Below, piece by piece: positions 17,586 through 25,806 of a stretch of 64,000 nt of DNA. Position 1 is the first letter of the stretch, and every line of letters begins with the position of its first letter. The notes under the pieces were generated by a model that worked only from the letters and a program-made list of their open reading frames with translations, was not told the DNA's origin and ran no database searches. The DNA lies in NCBI RefSeq assembly GCF_000373105.1, contig NZ_KB890426.1:1-64000 (forward strand). The letters are read 5' to 3'. The translations under genes were made by a program, and so were the position numbers. Source of the stretch: Neolewinella persica DSM 23188. GTDB taxonomy: Bacteria > Bacteroidota > Bacteroidia > Chitinophagales > Saprospiraceae.

Positions 17586-20153
17586 ATGAGCTACTCACAA
17601 CAAGGTCACTTTGTTTACTATATCGTATGCCTTACAGTACTATTTAACAACGTAATAGCTGCTCCTTTACGAGCCCAGGATTACATAGCTCCAATTTCCC
17701 ACATCTTACCCGATGCGGCTAGCAGTAACGACTATCCGACAGTCACCTTCTCCTTGGAACTTGAAAACAGCAGCACGCTTGCGATCTCTTATGATTATCT
17801 TATCATGAAAGGTACGAATACTGTAACACCAGAGGATTTCGAGATCAACACTGGCCTTTCTGTAGACGGCGATACATTATCGGGTACGGTAAATAGCATC
17901 GCTCAGTTAAGTAACAATTCTGGGGTTTATCAAATAACAGTCTCAGCAACCCTTAGCGGTTCAAACACAATAGTAGCCTCTCGAGAATATTTTCTAAATA
18001 TTAGAGACCGTGCCGGGACATGTAATACCGACAATTATAAAGTATCCCTGATTCTTGACGCTTCTGGTAGTATGAATACGAACGCCAGCCCCGGAAAATC
18101 TCGATGGATAGAATTACAAGAAACTGCGATGAGCTACGCCCCATCATTAGCGGTATGGATGAAACCCACAGATTCTTTGAAGGTCGTACATTTTCAAGGA
18201 TCGCAGACAAGAAGCGTTACCACTGACATATTTGATAATATTGATTGGACCGATAGTCTCGAGATCCGTAGCACCTTGTTCGGTGATCCCGTTACTACCC
18301 CAGGTGGAGGTACACCACTTGGCAGAGGCATACAAGTTTCAGAACCATACTCAACGGTTTCAACGGACCGAAACGCAGCCATCGTTTTTACGGATGGCTA
18401 CGAGAACGGTTGTCCTCTCGCCCTTCCTCATTCTTCTATTAACTGCCCAACAATTACCATGCCGAGTACCAGGTTTTACGCCATTGGCTTTGCGGGCCAC
18501 AATCAGGCACTGCTCGACGGGCTGGCGAGCAGTGGTAAAGGCGGTGGCAGTAGTGCTCACACCGTTCAGTCAACTGAGCTGGACTTATTGTTTCAATCCA
18601 CTATTCCCGAACTATTCCGAGGCTGCACCCCAAGAATAGTCACTTTCAAACGCGGCCGGGTTCCGGCTGGCACCCCTACGCAACTAAGCGAAACTTTTCG
18701 GGTAGACAGCCTGGTCCGTAAGCTGACCGCCCGCCTGAAATGCCGGTCGGGAAACTGCGGTTTCAGCGACGAAGCCAGCCTGAGTTTGAACGGTAACTTC
18801 ATGGCCAACGCTAACTTCTGGTCTTCAAACGAAGTACGCTTTACCATCGACCTTCCGCTCATCGATAGAGAAAGTTTTAGCTCCATCGACGGTGGTGGCA
18901 GCTGGACCCTGGACTGCGCGGCCAATCGCGGCAGCGAATACGAACTCATGGTTATGGTGGACGATAAGGTCATTGCCGTTGAAACGACCGTGAACAACAA
19001 CCAAGCGGTCTACGCCGGGGATCAGATTAACGTCCGCACGGAGGCTACTTATGTTGGTGCTGCCTTCAACGGATTGGAAGCTGAAGCCTTTTTGCTTAGT
19101 CCCGGCGAAGACATTGGTAACTTATTGTCCGAAATGGACAGCGAAGCGACCGAAACGTTAGAGCCCAACCCGGCACCCGGGTTTTCGCGGAGTAGTTTGC
19201 TCGCTGAAGCGAAAATCGCCGACCTTTTGGCCCGGTCGAACGTACTGGAACGGTTGCGATACCGGAGTAACCGGATACCACTTGTCCGCACTGCCGATGG
19301 GCGTTTCACCGGTTCCTTCTCCATCAGTGAAAGTGAAGTAAGCTCGCATTACCGCATCCTGGTGAAATATAAAGGCTACCAACCAGGCCTCGATAGCATC
19401 CAGGGCATGACCATCGATCATTTCCTGGTCCAATTTGGGCGGCCCCAGGAAATCGACCTCAACGAATCAGTATCTACCCAGAAAGGAGAACAAGGCACCC
19501 GTTTTACCTATAAATTTAAGCCAACAAATAAATTCAAAAACGCCATCGGACCGGGCCAGGCCCAGAACATACTATTAACTCAGGGCGGAGATCGGGTTAT
19601 GCTGGAGGATCTCTTTGACGGCACCTACACCGCCAGCTTCAGCGCACCCTACGGTCATCGACCGAAGGTGGAAGTTTACGTGAACAACTTCAAGCAAAGG
19701 GTAAAGAAAAGTCGGGTAGGCCCTGCATTCGGGATAAGTGTCCACGGCGGTGTATTGCGTATGTTGGAGGCACCGGTACCTTTCGATGGCGTGAGTGACG
19801 GCACTTACTACGAGGCCGACATTACCGCTCGCCTCACCAGTAGTTTTGATTTGGAGGCGATTGTCGGCCGGAATGATTTCGGAGGTGACTTAATTATCCT
19901 GGAAGGAGGCCTGTACGCCGGCCTGACCATTAACCAACCCTTATTCGCGGGTTTCAAGCCAAGAATTCAGCTTGGTGTAAGCTATTACGAACCGGATATG
20001 CTGGACGGGCAGCTGGGGGCCGGTGCGCGCCTCGGCCTGGGGAGGTTCTTCAGTTCAAATCTGCAATTAGGCTTTGAGGGTGGAGGGTCTTACCTCCTGG
20101 ATTCGGAAATTCTGTTCGTCAAAGGAGGCGCTTTCTTGAAGTATTTCTTTTAG
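17586..20153 (+). CDS. VWA-domain protein with C-terminal outer-membrane-barrel-like region (cluster gene 5)
   Basis: An 855-residue exported protein. After a signal peptide and a beta-sandwich domain, a von Willebrand factor A domain begins near residue 152 with an intact MIDAS motif DASGSMN (158-164), a later 'TPGGGTPLGRGIQ' threonine loop and 'AAIVFTDGYENG', so metal-dependent ligand binding is expected. Middle segments are beta-rich ('LTARLKCRSGNCGFSDEASL'). The last 140 or so residues alternate hydrophobic and polar residues with many glycines and end in an aromatic residue ('GGAFLKYFF'), as in small outer-membrane beta-barrels. This suggests a surface or outer-membrane VWA receptor. It is the last gene of the cluster. 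The first kilobase is more A/T-rich than the rest. Confidence 0.72.
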   Translation: MSYSQQGHFVYYIVCLTVLFNNVIAAPLRAQDYIAPISHILPDAASSNDYPTVTFSLELENSSTLAISYDYLIMKGTNTVTPEDFEINTGLSVDGDTLSGTVNSIAQLSNNSGVYQITVSATLSGSNTIVASREYFLNIRDRAGTCNTDNYKVSLILDASGSMNTNASPGKSRWIELQETAMSYAPSLAVWMKPTDSLKVVHFQGSQTRSVTTDIFDNIDWTDSLEIRSTLFGDPVTTPGGGTPLGRGIQVSEPYSTVSTDRNAAIVFTDGYENGCPLALPHSSINCPTITMPSTRFYAIGFAGHNQALLDGLASSGKGGGSSAHTVQSTELDLLFQSTIPELFRGCTPRIVTFKRGRVPAGTPTQLSETFRVDSLVRKLTARLKCRSGNCGFSDEASLSLNGNFMANANFWSSNEVRFTIDLPLIDRESFSSIDGGGSWTLDCAANRGSEYELMVMVDDKVIAVETTVNNNQAVYAGDQINVRTEATYVGAAFNGLEAEAFLLSPGEDIGNLLSEMDSEATETLEPNPAPGFSRSSLLAEAKIADLLARSNVLERLRYRSNRIPLVRTADGRFTGSFSISESEVSSHYRILVKYKGYQPGLDSIQGMTIDHFLVQFGRPQEIDLNESVSTQKGEQGTRFTYKFKPTNKFKNAIGPGQAQNILLTQGGDRVMLEDLFDGTYTASFSAPYGHRPKVEVYVNNFKQRVKKSRVGPAFGISVHGGVLRMLEAPVPFDGVSDGTYYEADITARLTSSFDLEAIVGRNDFGGDLIILEGGLYAGLTINQPLFAGFKPRIQLGVSYYEPDMLDGQLGAGARLGLGRFFSSNLQLGFEGGGSYLLDSEILFVKGGAFLKYFF

Positions 20154-20445
20154 TACGTCGGCCATTTCATGTACCGCTATGCTGAGATGTTGTTTTTTGT
20201 TAAATACGTAGCCTTCCTTTTTCTTAGGCAGATCAACATTAGCCTGAATTTTAAAGAATTATCCTTGGACTTTGGGCCTTTGACCGATGCAGGCCAAGCT
20301 CCACGAATGAATTGGCTATTTGTTGGAGTGAATTTAATCAGTTTGTACTAGTACTTAAGGCGAGGCAGGAAATGAGCCCTGGAGCGGGGTAGGGCGCGGC
20401 TGCCTGAGGCCCACCAAGTCAATCCCCTCTCCTTCCAAGCCTACT

Positions 20446-21414
20446 CTAGGACCGAATATCAAACTCACACCACAAAGGATAATGGTCCGAAAGCATCCAG
20501 GAGAACTGGAGTTTTGAATACTTCTCCTCATCCCATAGCACGGGCACGAAATCATAATTGCCGCCAGTGCTGAATTTGAGGGAGAGCTTCGGTTTGTCGT
20601 CTTTGCCGTTGAACCAGGCAATCTGATCGTAATATTTGGTTTTGTCGAAGATCGAACGGGTAACTTCCGGGTCCTGCAGCGCTTCAGGTACGCAAAGGCC
20701 TTCGGAGAGAAAGGTCTTGTCCAGGAGATCCCCTCTTTCATCGATGTTGAAGTCGCCCAGCGCGATCAGGTTATGATCGTAAGCGTTGATGTTCTTTGCC
20801 CAACTACTGAGCCACCGCGCGATGCCCCGAAGTTCGGCAACGCGCTCCTTTGAGGATTTGCCGTACTTGATGTGCAGGGTGACAAGAATGAAGGTATTTC
20901 CTTCGGAGTTAAAACTGACGGCGTATGGGGAACGTACAAATTGCTCGGTCAGCGCGTCTTCGCCGGTTTCTGAAAGCCATTCCTTGGGGACGACAATTTC
21001 CCCGGCAAGGCCGGAAAGGTTTACCCGTCTGGTATCAAAAAGGTAAACCATCCGCTCGTCGTTGCCGGCGGCGCCGGCGGTCACGTCCGTGAGGAGGAAC
21101 GACCAGTTCTTGCCCAATACTTTCAGGGTGTCTCGAAAAGCACGAAGATTACCCCTCACTTCCTGAATCGCAATTACGTCGAAGCGGGACATGATCTCGG
21201 CGATGTACCGAACGGAGGCCAAGTCCCGGCGGGGCGTGTCGTCTGGTCCGGATTGCCATACGCGCGACAAGTCCCCAAATGCCCGGATGTTCCACGAAGC
21301 AATCAGTAGGTTACGCTCAATCTGCTTGGGGGGAATCCGGCGATCAAGGTCCGCTTTCAGTGCCTGAAAGCGAGGGAGTAATTCTGGAGGCAATGGGTCG
21401 AGGATGGAAGGCAT
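20446..21414 (-). CDS. Endonuclease/exonuclease/phosphatase (DNase I-like) family protein
   Basis: A 322-residue cytoplasmic protein (no signal peptide). Characteristic EEP blocks occur in order: 'ASWNIRAFG' (Asn), 'FDVIAIQEVRG' (catalytic metal-binding Glu), 'LVTLHIKYG', 'LIALGDFNIDERGDL' (Asp-x-Asn) and the closing 'LSDHYPLWCEFDI' (Asp-His). All metal and catalytic residues are therefore present. The family cleaves phosphodiester or phosphomonoester bonds in nucleic acids or inositol lipids, and the sequence does not reveal the substrate. The gene stands alone, tail-to-tail with the VWA gene. The 20154-20445 gap shows nothing. Confidence 0.88.
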   Translation of the reverse strand: MPSILDPLPPELLPRFQALKADLDRRIPPKQIERNLLIASWNIRAFGDLSRVWQSGPDDTPRRDLASVRYIAEIMSRFDVIAIQEVRGNLRAFRDTLKVLGKNWSFLLTDVTAGAAGNDERMVYLFDTRRVNLSGLAGEIVVPKEWLSETGEDALTEQFVRSPYAVSFNSEGNTFILVTLHIKYGKSSKERVAELRGIARWLSSWAKNINAYDHNLIALGDFNIDERGDLLDKTFLSEGLCVPEALQDPEVTRSIFDKTKYYDQIAWFNGKDDKPKLSLKFSTGGNYDFVPVLWDEEKYSKLQFSWMLSDHYPLWCEFDIRS

Positions 21415-21733
21415 ATTTTGAGGTTGATCGGGTGTAATATGGGAGAAAGGGCGAAGTCAGTATAGTTGGGAGCTTGCTCAGAACCATAAGAACGATTTGG
21501 ACCGATCACTAATTTTAAAGGTGTTTATTAAATACAATTGCAGCTGCTAATTTTCTTCTTCAGCGGGGCGTTGTTGCAACAGACCAGGAGTAGGCTTTTT
21601 AAGCAAAAGCTCACCTTGGCCCAACCCTGCACCCGCGTCCGCGCCTCCTTGTACTACTTCGAGTACCCGTAAACAAATACCAGCAAGAGTTGGTGACCCC
21701 ATATTTTAGCTTAATTCTTACACCCGCCCATAC
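21415..21733. other. Intergenic region with one motif copy
   Basis: This is the spacer between divergent genes. A copy of the 21-bp motif lies at 21626-21646 (core GCACCCGCGTCCGCGCC). No promoter or other gene was recognised. Confidence 0.5.
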
Positions 21734-23029
21734 ATGGAATCAACGATACATCCAGCCCCGTGGAGCCCTCTGAAGAGGTTCTCCTTCCGCTACATTTTTG
21801 TCTTTTTCACACTCATCATCCTACCATTTCCATTATCGGTGATTCCGTGGATTGGAGAATGGACCGAGTTTTACTCGGATCTGTACCCACCGCTGGTCGA
21901 TTGGGTTGGAACCTACCTGCTGGGCATAGCGGACCCCATTGTGCACGAGGTAACGGGGAGCGGAGACACGCTCTATGATTGGGTTTGGTACCTGGTGTTG
22001 ATTCTGCTGACGGTGTTGATAGGAACCATCTTCACCGTAGCTGACCGCCACAGAAAAAACTATGAACGGCTATACGGCTGGTTCCTGCTGATCCTGAGTT
22101 ATTACCTAGCCTACACGCTACTTTCCTACGGCATCATTAAGCTGTTTCACCTGCAATTTTCACCTCCCGGGCTCTCGCGTTTATTCAATACCTACGGCCA
22201 GTCTTCACCGATGCGGCTGGTCTGGACCTTCATGGGGTCCTCCGCCACTTACACCATTTTTGCGGGGGCCAGCGAGACCCTTGCCGGGATACTTCTGTTG
22301 TTTCGGCGTACCCGGACGGTTGGCGCACTGTTGGCCTTTGGGGTTATGTTCAACGTCTTCATGCTTAACATGAGCTACGACATCCCCGTTAAGCTGTTTT
22401 CCCTCCAACTCGTTGTCATTAGCGTCTATATTGCAGCACGCCATTGGCGGCGGCTCTATACTTTCTTTCTCACGGAGCAGGCCGTTCCTGCGCCGTCTAC
22501 CCGGTCGCTGGTCAGCTCCAACCGGGCTTGGTGGGTGCTGGTGGCGGTCCAGGTTTTATTTGGCGGTTTTGTCATCATCAGCCAGTTTAAGGGGGCTAAG
22601 GAGGGGCGAGACCAGTATGGTGTGGGCAGTCCAAGGTCAGCATTGTACGGCGTGTATAACGTCGATCATTTTGTGATGAACGGAGATACAATTCCTGATC
22701 GCTTGTCGGATACGGTCCGGTGGAAGCGGATCATTTTCGATTATCCGAAATTTACGCCGATCACCATGATGAACGACCATGATAAATACTTTGGCACGGA
22801 GATCGATACGACTGCCCGGACCATTATGTTTACGCAAAGGGGCGAAAATCAGGAAGCAGATGCCTTTACTTACGAACGGTCTGACGGAGAATTGCTGCTC
22901 AAAGGGATGATGAATTCGGATACGCTGGAAGTACACCTTAAACCCTATGACCTGAGTCGGTTTGGCTTGCTGAACCGTGGTTTCCATTGGGTCAATGAAG
23001 TGCCGTATAACCGGTACAATTACGATTAG
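21734..23029 (+). CDS. DoxX-like polytopic membrane protein
   Basis: A 431-residue membrane protein. Hydrophobic segments at about residues 18-42, 84-106, 115-136, 180-197, 203-218 and 222-238, plus one near 265-280, form a DoxX-type membrane core ('YGIIKLFHLQFSPPG', 'GASETLAGILLLFRRTRTVG', 'LAFGVMFNVFMLNMSYDIPV'). The last 150 residues are soluble and beta-rich ('YGVYNVDHFVMNGDTIPD', 'IMFTQRGENQEADAFTYERS'), a long tail similar to that of other Bacteroidota DoxX-family proteins. The role is unknown; family members have been linked to redox or quinone-associated membrane complexes. The gene is alone on its strand. Confidence 0.75.
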   Translation: MESTIHPAPWSPLKRFSFRYIFVFFTLIILPFPLSVIPWIGEWTEFYSDLYPPLVDWVGTYLLGIADPIVHEVTGSGDTLYDWVWYLVLILLTVLIGTIFTVADRHRKNYERLYGWFLLILSYYLAYTLLSYGIIKLFHLQFSPPGLSRLFNTYGQSSPMRLVWTFMGSSATYTIFAGASETLAGILLLFRRTRTVGALLAFGVMFNVFMLNMSYDIPVKLFSLQLVVISVYIAARHWRRLYTFFLTEQAVPAPSTRSLVSSNRAWWVLVAVQVLFGGFVIISQFKGAKEGRDQYGVGSPRSALYGVYNVDHFVMNGDTIPDRLSDTVRWKRIIFDYPKFTPITMMNDHDKYFGTEIDTTARTIMFTQRGENQEADAFTYERSDGELLLKGMMNSDTLEVHLKPYDLSRFGLLNRGFHWVNEVPYNRYNYD

Positions 23030-23037
23030 GTGCATTA

Positions 23038-23135
23038 GGGCGGGGCCGCTGGTGCAGGGGGAGATTTTGATAAGCAGGGGGGGGGAGCCCCGTTCCTTGC
23101 GCTTGACAAACTTCTTTGCACCTGCGGCTCCGCCT
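23038..23135. repeat. Inverted pair of degenerate 21-bp motifs between convergent genes
   Basis: A reverse copy at 23038-23056 and a forward copy at 23115-23135 (core GCACCTGCGGCTCCGCC) lie in the 117-base gap between the converging stops at 23029 and 23147. The pair could fold into a long-looped hairpin and act as a bidirectional terminator. Confidence 0.55.
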
Positions 23136-23146
23136 GAAATTCCTGC

Positions 23147-24001
23147 CTACTTAACAATCTCGTCCCAGTCCACCTGATCATTGTGGCTATGCGTGAAGCC
23201 CATGGCCCGCTCCTGGGCGATGGTCTCACTGGCCCGGTAAGCCGCGACGTAAGTTTTACGCCATTTGGGGCTGGTGTTGCCACCGGAACCATGTACTATC
23301 CGCTCATCGTGGATCGTCATGCTACCGCGCTTAACGGGGAGGTAGACCACCTCGTCGGTAGGCTTACGGTCAATGACCAGGGTGTGGGAATCGTCGCGAC
23401 TGACGGCGGCATCGTCCTCCTTTGCGCCCTTGGGCCGGTGGCTCCGCAATTCGGCTTCGAGGTTAGTTCCCGGAACCACCTGAAGACAACCGTTTTCGAT
23501 GTCGGAATCACTAAGCGCCAGACTGAAAGTAGCCGTCCAGGTATTTGCTGTTTTGGGCCAATAGCCCAGGTCCTGGTGCATAGAAAACTCAGCATTTGCC
23601 TTATTAGGCCGCTTGGCCAGGAACTGCTCGTAGTCCATCGCAGGCTCTCCTGCTGTATAAAGTTGATTAGCAATGTTCTGGCTGACCCGATGATAAATAT
23701 TGTTGACCAGTTCGCTCCGGTACTTACTGGGAAGCATAGCGTTGACGAGTTGAAAATCTTCCAGTGGAGTGCCGTAAGGCTGACTCATGTCACAGAAGTC
23801 GCGCCCCATGTTATCTGCCTCCTTGCCAGCAACGAAATGGTCGAACCAGGGGTCAATGGTCTTCATCTCCGTTTCGGTTAGCACGTCATGGATCACGATA
23901 TAGCCGTCGCGCTTATAGGCAGTAATTTCTTCGGGCGTAATAAGGTAGTTCTCACCGCTGCGACGATGATGACCTGAGTCGGGATTGGTTACTCTTTTCA
24001 T
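23147..24001 (-). CDS. Phytanoyl-CoA dioxygenase family protein
   Basis: A 284-residue Fe(II)/2-oxoglutarate-dependent oxygenase. Features include 'YKRDGYIVIHDVLTETEM' near the N-terminus, the metal-binding H-x-D in 'FSMHQDLGYWPK', 'CLQVVPGTNLEAE' and the distal histidine region 'GSMTIHDERIVHGSGGN', followed by 'KWRKTYVAAYR', where an Arg should bind 2-oxoglutarate. All catalytic elements are present, so it should be an active hydroxylase, but substrates in this family vary (lipids, hydroxy acids, ectoine-type metabolites). I chose the ATG at 24001; a TTG two codons upstream is less likely. The gene stands alone. Confidence 0.88.
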   Translation of the reverse strand: MKRVTNPDSGHHRRSGENYLITPEEITAYKRDGYIVIHDVLTETEMKTIDPWFDHFVAGKEADNMGRDFCDMSQPYGTPLEDFQLVNAMLPSKYRSELVNNIYHRVSQNIANQLYTAGEPAMDYEQFLAKRPNKANAEFSMHQDLGYWPKTANTWTATFSLALSDSDIENGCLQVVPGTNLEAELRSHRPKGAKEDDAAVSRDDSHTLVIDRKPTDEVVYLPVKRGSMTIHDERIVHGSGGNTSPKWRKTYVAAYRASETIAQERAMGFTHSHNDQVDWDEIVK

Positions 24002-24370
24002 GTGCAATGATCTTTTTAGAATGCCGGAGAGGAACTACTCCGCAAAATAAGGAGTCAAAGGTTGGTCAACCCCAATTAGGCTACTAGTACACTGTAATCT
24101 AAGGTTCAATCTATAGTTTGCCCTGATTTCGCCTAGCGAATACACATTAGTTACCTCGGACAAAGTCCGGGGTGACGAACGAAGGACTAACCTTGCGACG
24201 CGCAGCGTCGTCAAACCTTAACGGCCCCTTTCGTTACCTGGTACTACGTCGTTCCTCCTTGTCCCAGACAACTCAAGTGCAGTCGCTACGCGACAACTAA
24301 AAGCAACGAAAACTTAGTTTACAAAATACCAGGTTTCGGATTTCCGATAATGATACAACTTTACCTGAAA
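24002..24370. other. Intergenic region, several short hairpins only
   Basis: There is no gene. Several short palindromes occur, such as CGGACAAAGTCCGG (around 24159) and GACGCGCAGCGTC (around 24197), of the GCG-rich type common in the gaps of this window. No promoter was assigned. Confidence 0.45.
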
Positions 24371-24856
24371 TTAATCTCCCCGAGAGACTACGAGGTTAAT
24401 TCGTCGCGTCACTATCCGACCCTTATCAGTAGTGCCACTGATGTCCAGCCACTTAAGTCCGCCGACGTCCTGGGTTCGTAGGCTCATGGACCTGGGCTCT
24501 TCTGGTAGGGTAACCCGATCAATAGTCCCTTCTTCGCTCGGCACTTCGTACTCATTTGGGCCAGGAAAGGCGAGGCTGGTTTGTTTCAGAATGCGCTCGT
24601 CGGCACTTCGGAAAGTGAACAGCAGTTGCCCGTCTGCCAACTCCTCCGTAAACGTGGTCGGAAAATCGGTCCTAAGCCGCCCTTCGCCCCGGATCACGCG
24701 AAATAAATGAATACTATCTGAGGGTGGGCGGATTTCAAAAATGACCGTCACGATTGTTCCCCGGGGCTGCGCGGTAACCATAGGCGGAGTGGGGGAGACC
24801 GGCCGCATACAGGCGGCAAGGGCAAGGGTAAACATTATAACGATGAGGGCGCGCAT
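24371..24856 (-). CDS. Small lipoprotein of unknown function
   Basis: A 161-residue protein. The N-terminus MRALIVIMFTLALAACMRP is a lipoprotein signal with lipobox Cys16, so the mature protein should be tethered to a membrane. The rest is predicted beta-rich ('GTIVTVIFEIRPPSD', 'GQLLFTFRSADERILKQT', 'RIVTRRINLVVSRGD') and may form a single sandwich domain. I recognise no family. The gene stands alone, upstream of a 120-bp tandem duplication. Confidence 0.7.
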   Translation of the reverse strand: MRALIVIMFTLALAACMRPVSPTPPMVTAQPRGTIVTVIFEIRPPSDSIHLFRVIRGEGRLRTDFPTTFTEELADGQLLFTFRSADERILKQTSLAFPGPNEYEVPSEEGTIDRVTLPEEPRSMSLRTQDVGGLKWLDISGTTDKGRIVTRRINLVVSRGD

Positions 24857-24930
24857 GGTCTGGTGGATTGTAAAAAGGTTATAAGGTAGTTGAACGGCAA
24901 TTGTTTAATTGGAAATTGCCTGCTTATTTC

Positions 24931-25163
24931 CGGACGAGCGGAACGAGCATCCCCACGCGGCAGCGACTGCCAACCATGAGCTGTTGAACTATAAACCACC
25001 TTAGTGTAGCCCTTAATGTCCTTAGTGTTCTTAATGGTTACCTACCTAGACGGACGAGCGGAGCGAGCATCCCCACGCGGCAGCGACTGCCAACTATGAG
25101 CTGTTGAACTATAAACCACCTTAGTGTAGCCCTTAATGTCCTTAGTGTTCTTAATGGTTACCT
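24931..25163. repeat. 120-bp tandem duplication
   Basis: Two direct units (24931-25050 and 25051-25163) have a period of exactly 120 bases and only two substitutions seen over about 113 aligned bases. This indicates a recent duplication. Each unit starts CGGACGAGCGG and contains CGAGCATCC, which recurs near 53625-53642. The second unit reaches into the 5' region of the acetyltransferase gene and supplies an upstream in-frame ATG at 25136. The surrounding 24857-25183 gap holds nothing else. Confidence 0.85.
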
Positions 25164-25183
25164 TAAGCGAAAAGTCTGCACGA

Positions 25184-25669
25184 ATGCTCGAACTGCACCC
25201 CTTCCTTCCCGCCGATTGGGTTTACCCCGCAAGTTGGGTCGCGAATCAGGACGAACTTACCCAGTTCGCCGGCACCGAATTTCAATACCCCCTGGATGCC
25301 CGGCAGATCGCAGATTTCCTGGAATGGCCCAGCCATGAAGTTTTTAAAGCGACCTGCGAAGGCGAGGTCGTTGGCATGGCTGAAGTCATCTTTGTAGGCG
25401 ACAAAGCCGCCCGCATCGGGCGGGTCATCATTGGAGAAAATGCACTGCGCGGTAAGGGCCTCGGCGGAGAATTGATGACCAAACTGGTTGCGCATATTCA
25501 GAACATCTTACATCGACCCACCGTCCGTCTCTACGTTTTTCGTTGGAACAAAGGAGCTGTTCGTTGCTACGAAAAGGTAGGTTTTGTCTTTACGGGGCAG
25601 AACACCATCGAGGTAAAGCAAGGAGATGAAGATTGGTGTGCGTTGGAGATGGAATGGAGGAACAGCTAA
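25184..25669 (+). CDS. GNAT family N-acetyltransferase
   Basis: A 161-residue protein from the ATG at 25184 (MLELHPFLPADW). An upstream ATG at 25136 lies inside the tandem duplication and would add 16 residues of repeat-encoded sequence, so I reject it. The GNAT core is clear: 'FKATCEGEVVGMAEVIFVGD', then 'ARIGRVIIGENALRGKGLGG' with the acetyl-CoA pyrophosphate loop R-G-K-G-L-G, and 'RLYVFRWNKGAVRCYEKVGF', the typical motif B. It transfers acetyl from acetyl-CoA to an unknown amine, possibly a protein or small molecule. Confidence 0.9.
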   Translation: MLELHPFLPADWVYPASWVANQDELTQFAGTEFQYPLDARQIADFLEWPSHEVFKATCEGEVVGMAEVIFVGDKAARIGRVIIGENALRGKGLGGELMTKLVAHIQNILHRPTVRLYVFRWNKGAVRCYEKVGFVFTGQNTIEVKQGDEDWCALEMEWRNS

Positions 25670-25806
25670 GGTTGAGGGTTTGTAGACCGATCGCGAACGG
25701 GGCCGTCAGGCTCCCGGAGCAGCTAACAGTGGCAGCTTTTTTGCGAAAGCGGGCAAAATCGCTGCGCTCCCTTGCCCGCTCTCGGGCCGGAAGCCCTCGA
25801 CCATCC

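Noticed and set aside
20169-20351. 60-residue open frame after the VWA gene
   Set aside because: It has no recognisable features, no conserved motif and no support beyond an open frame.
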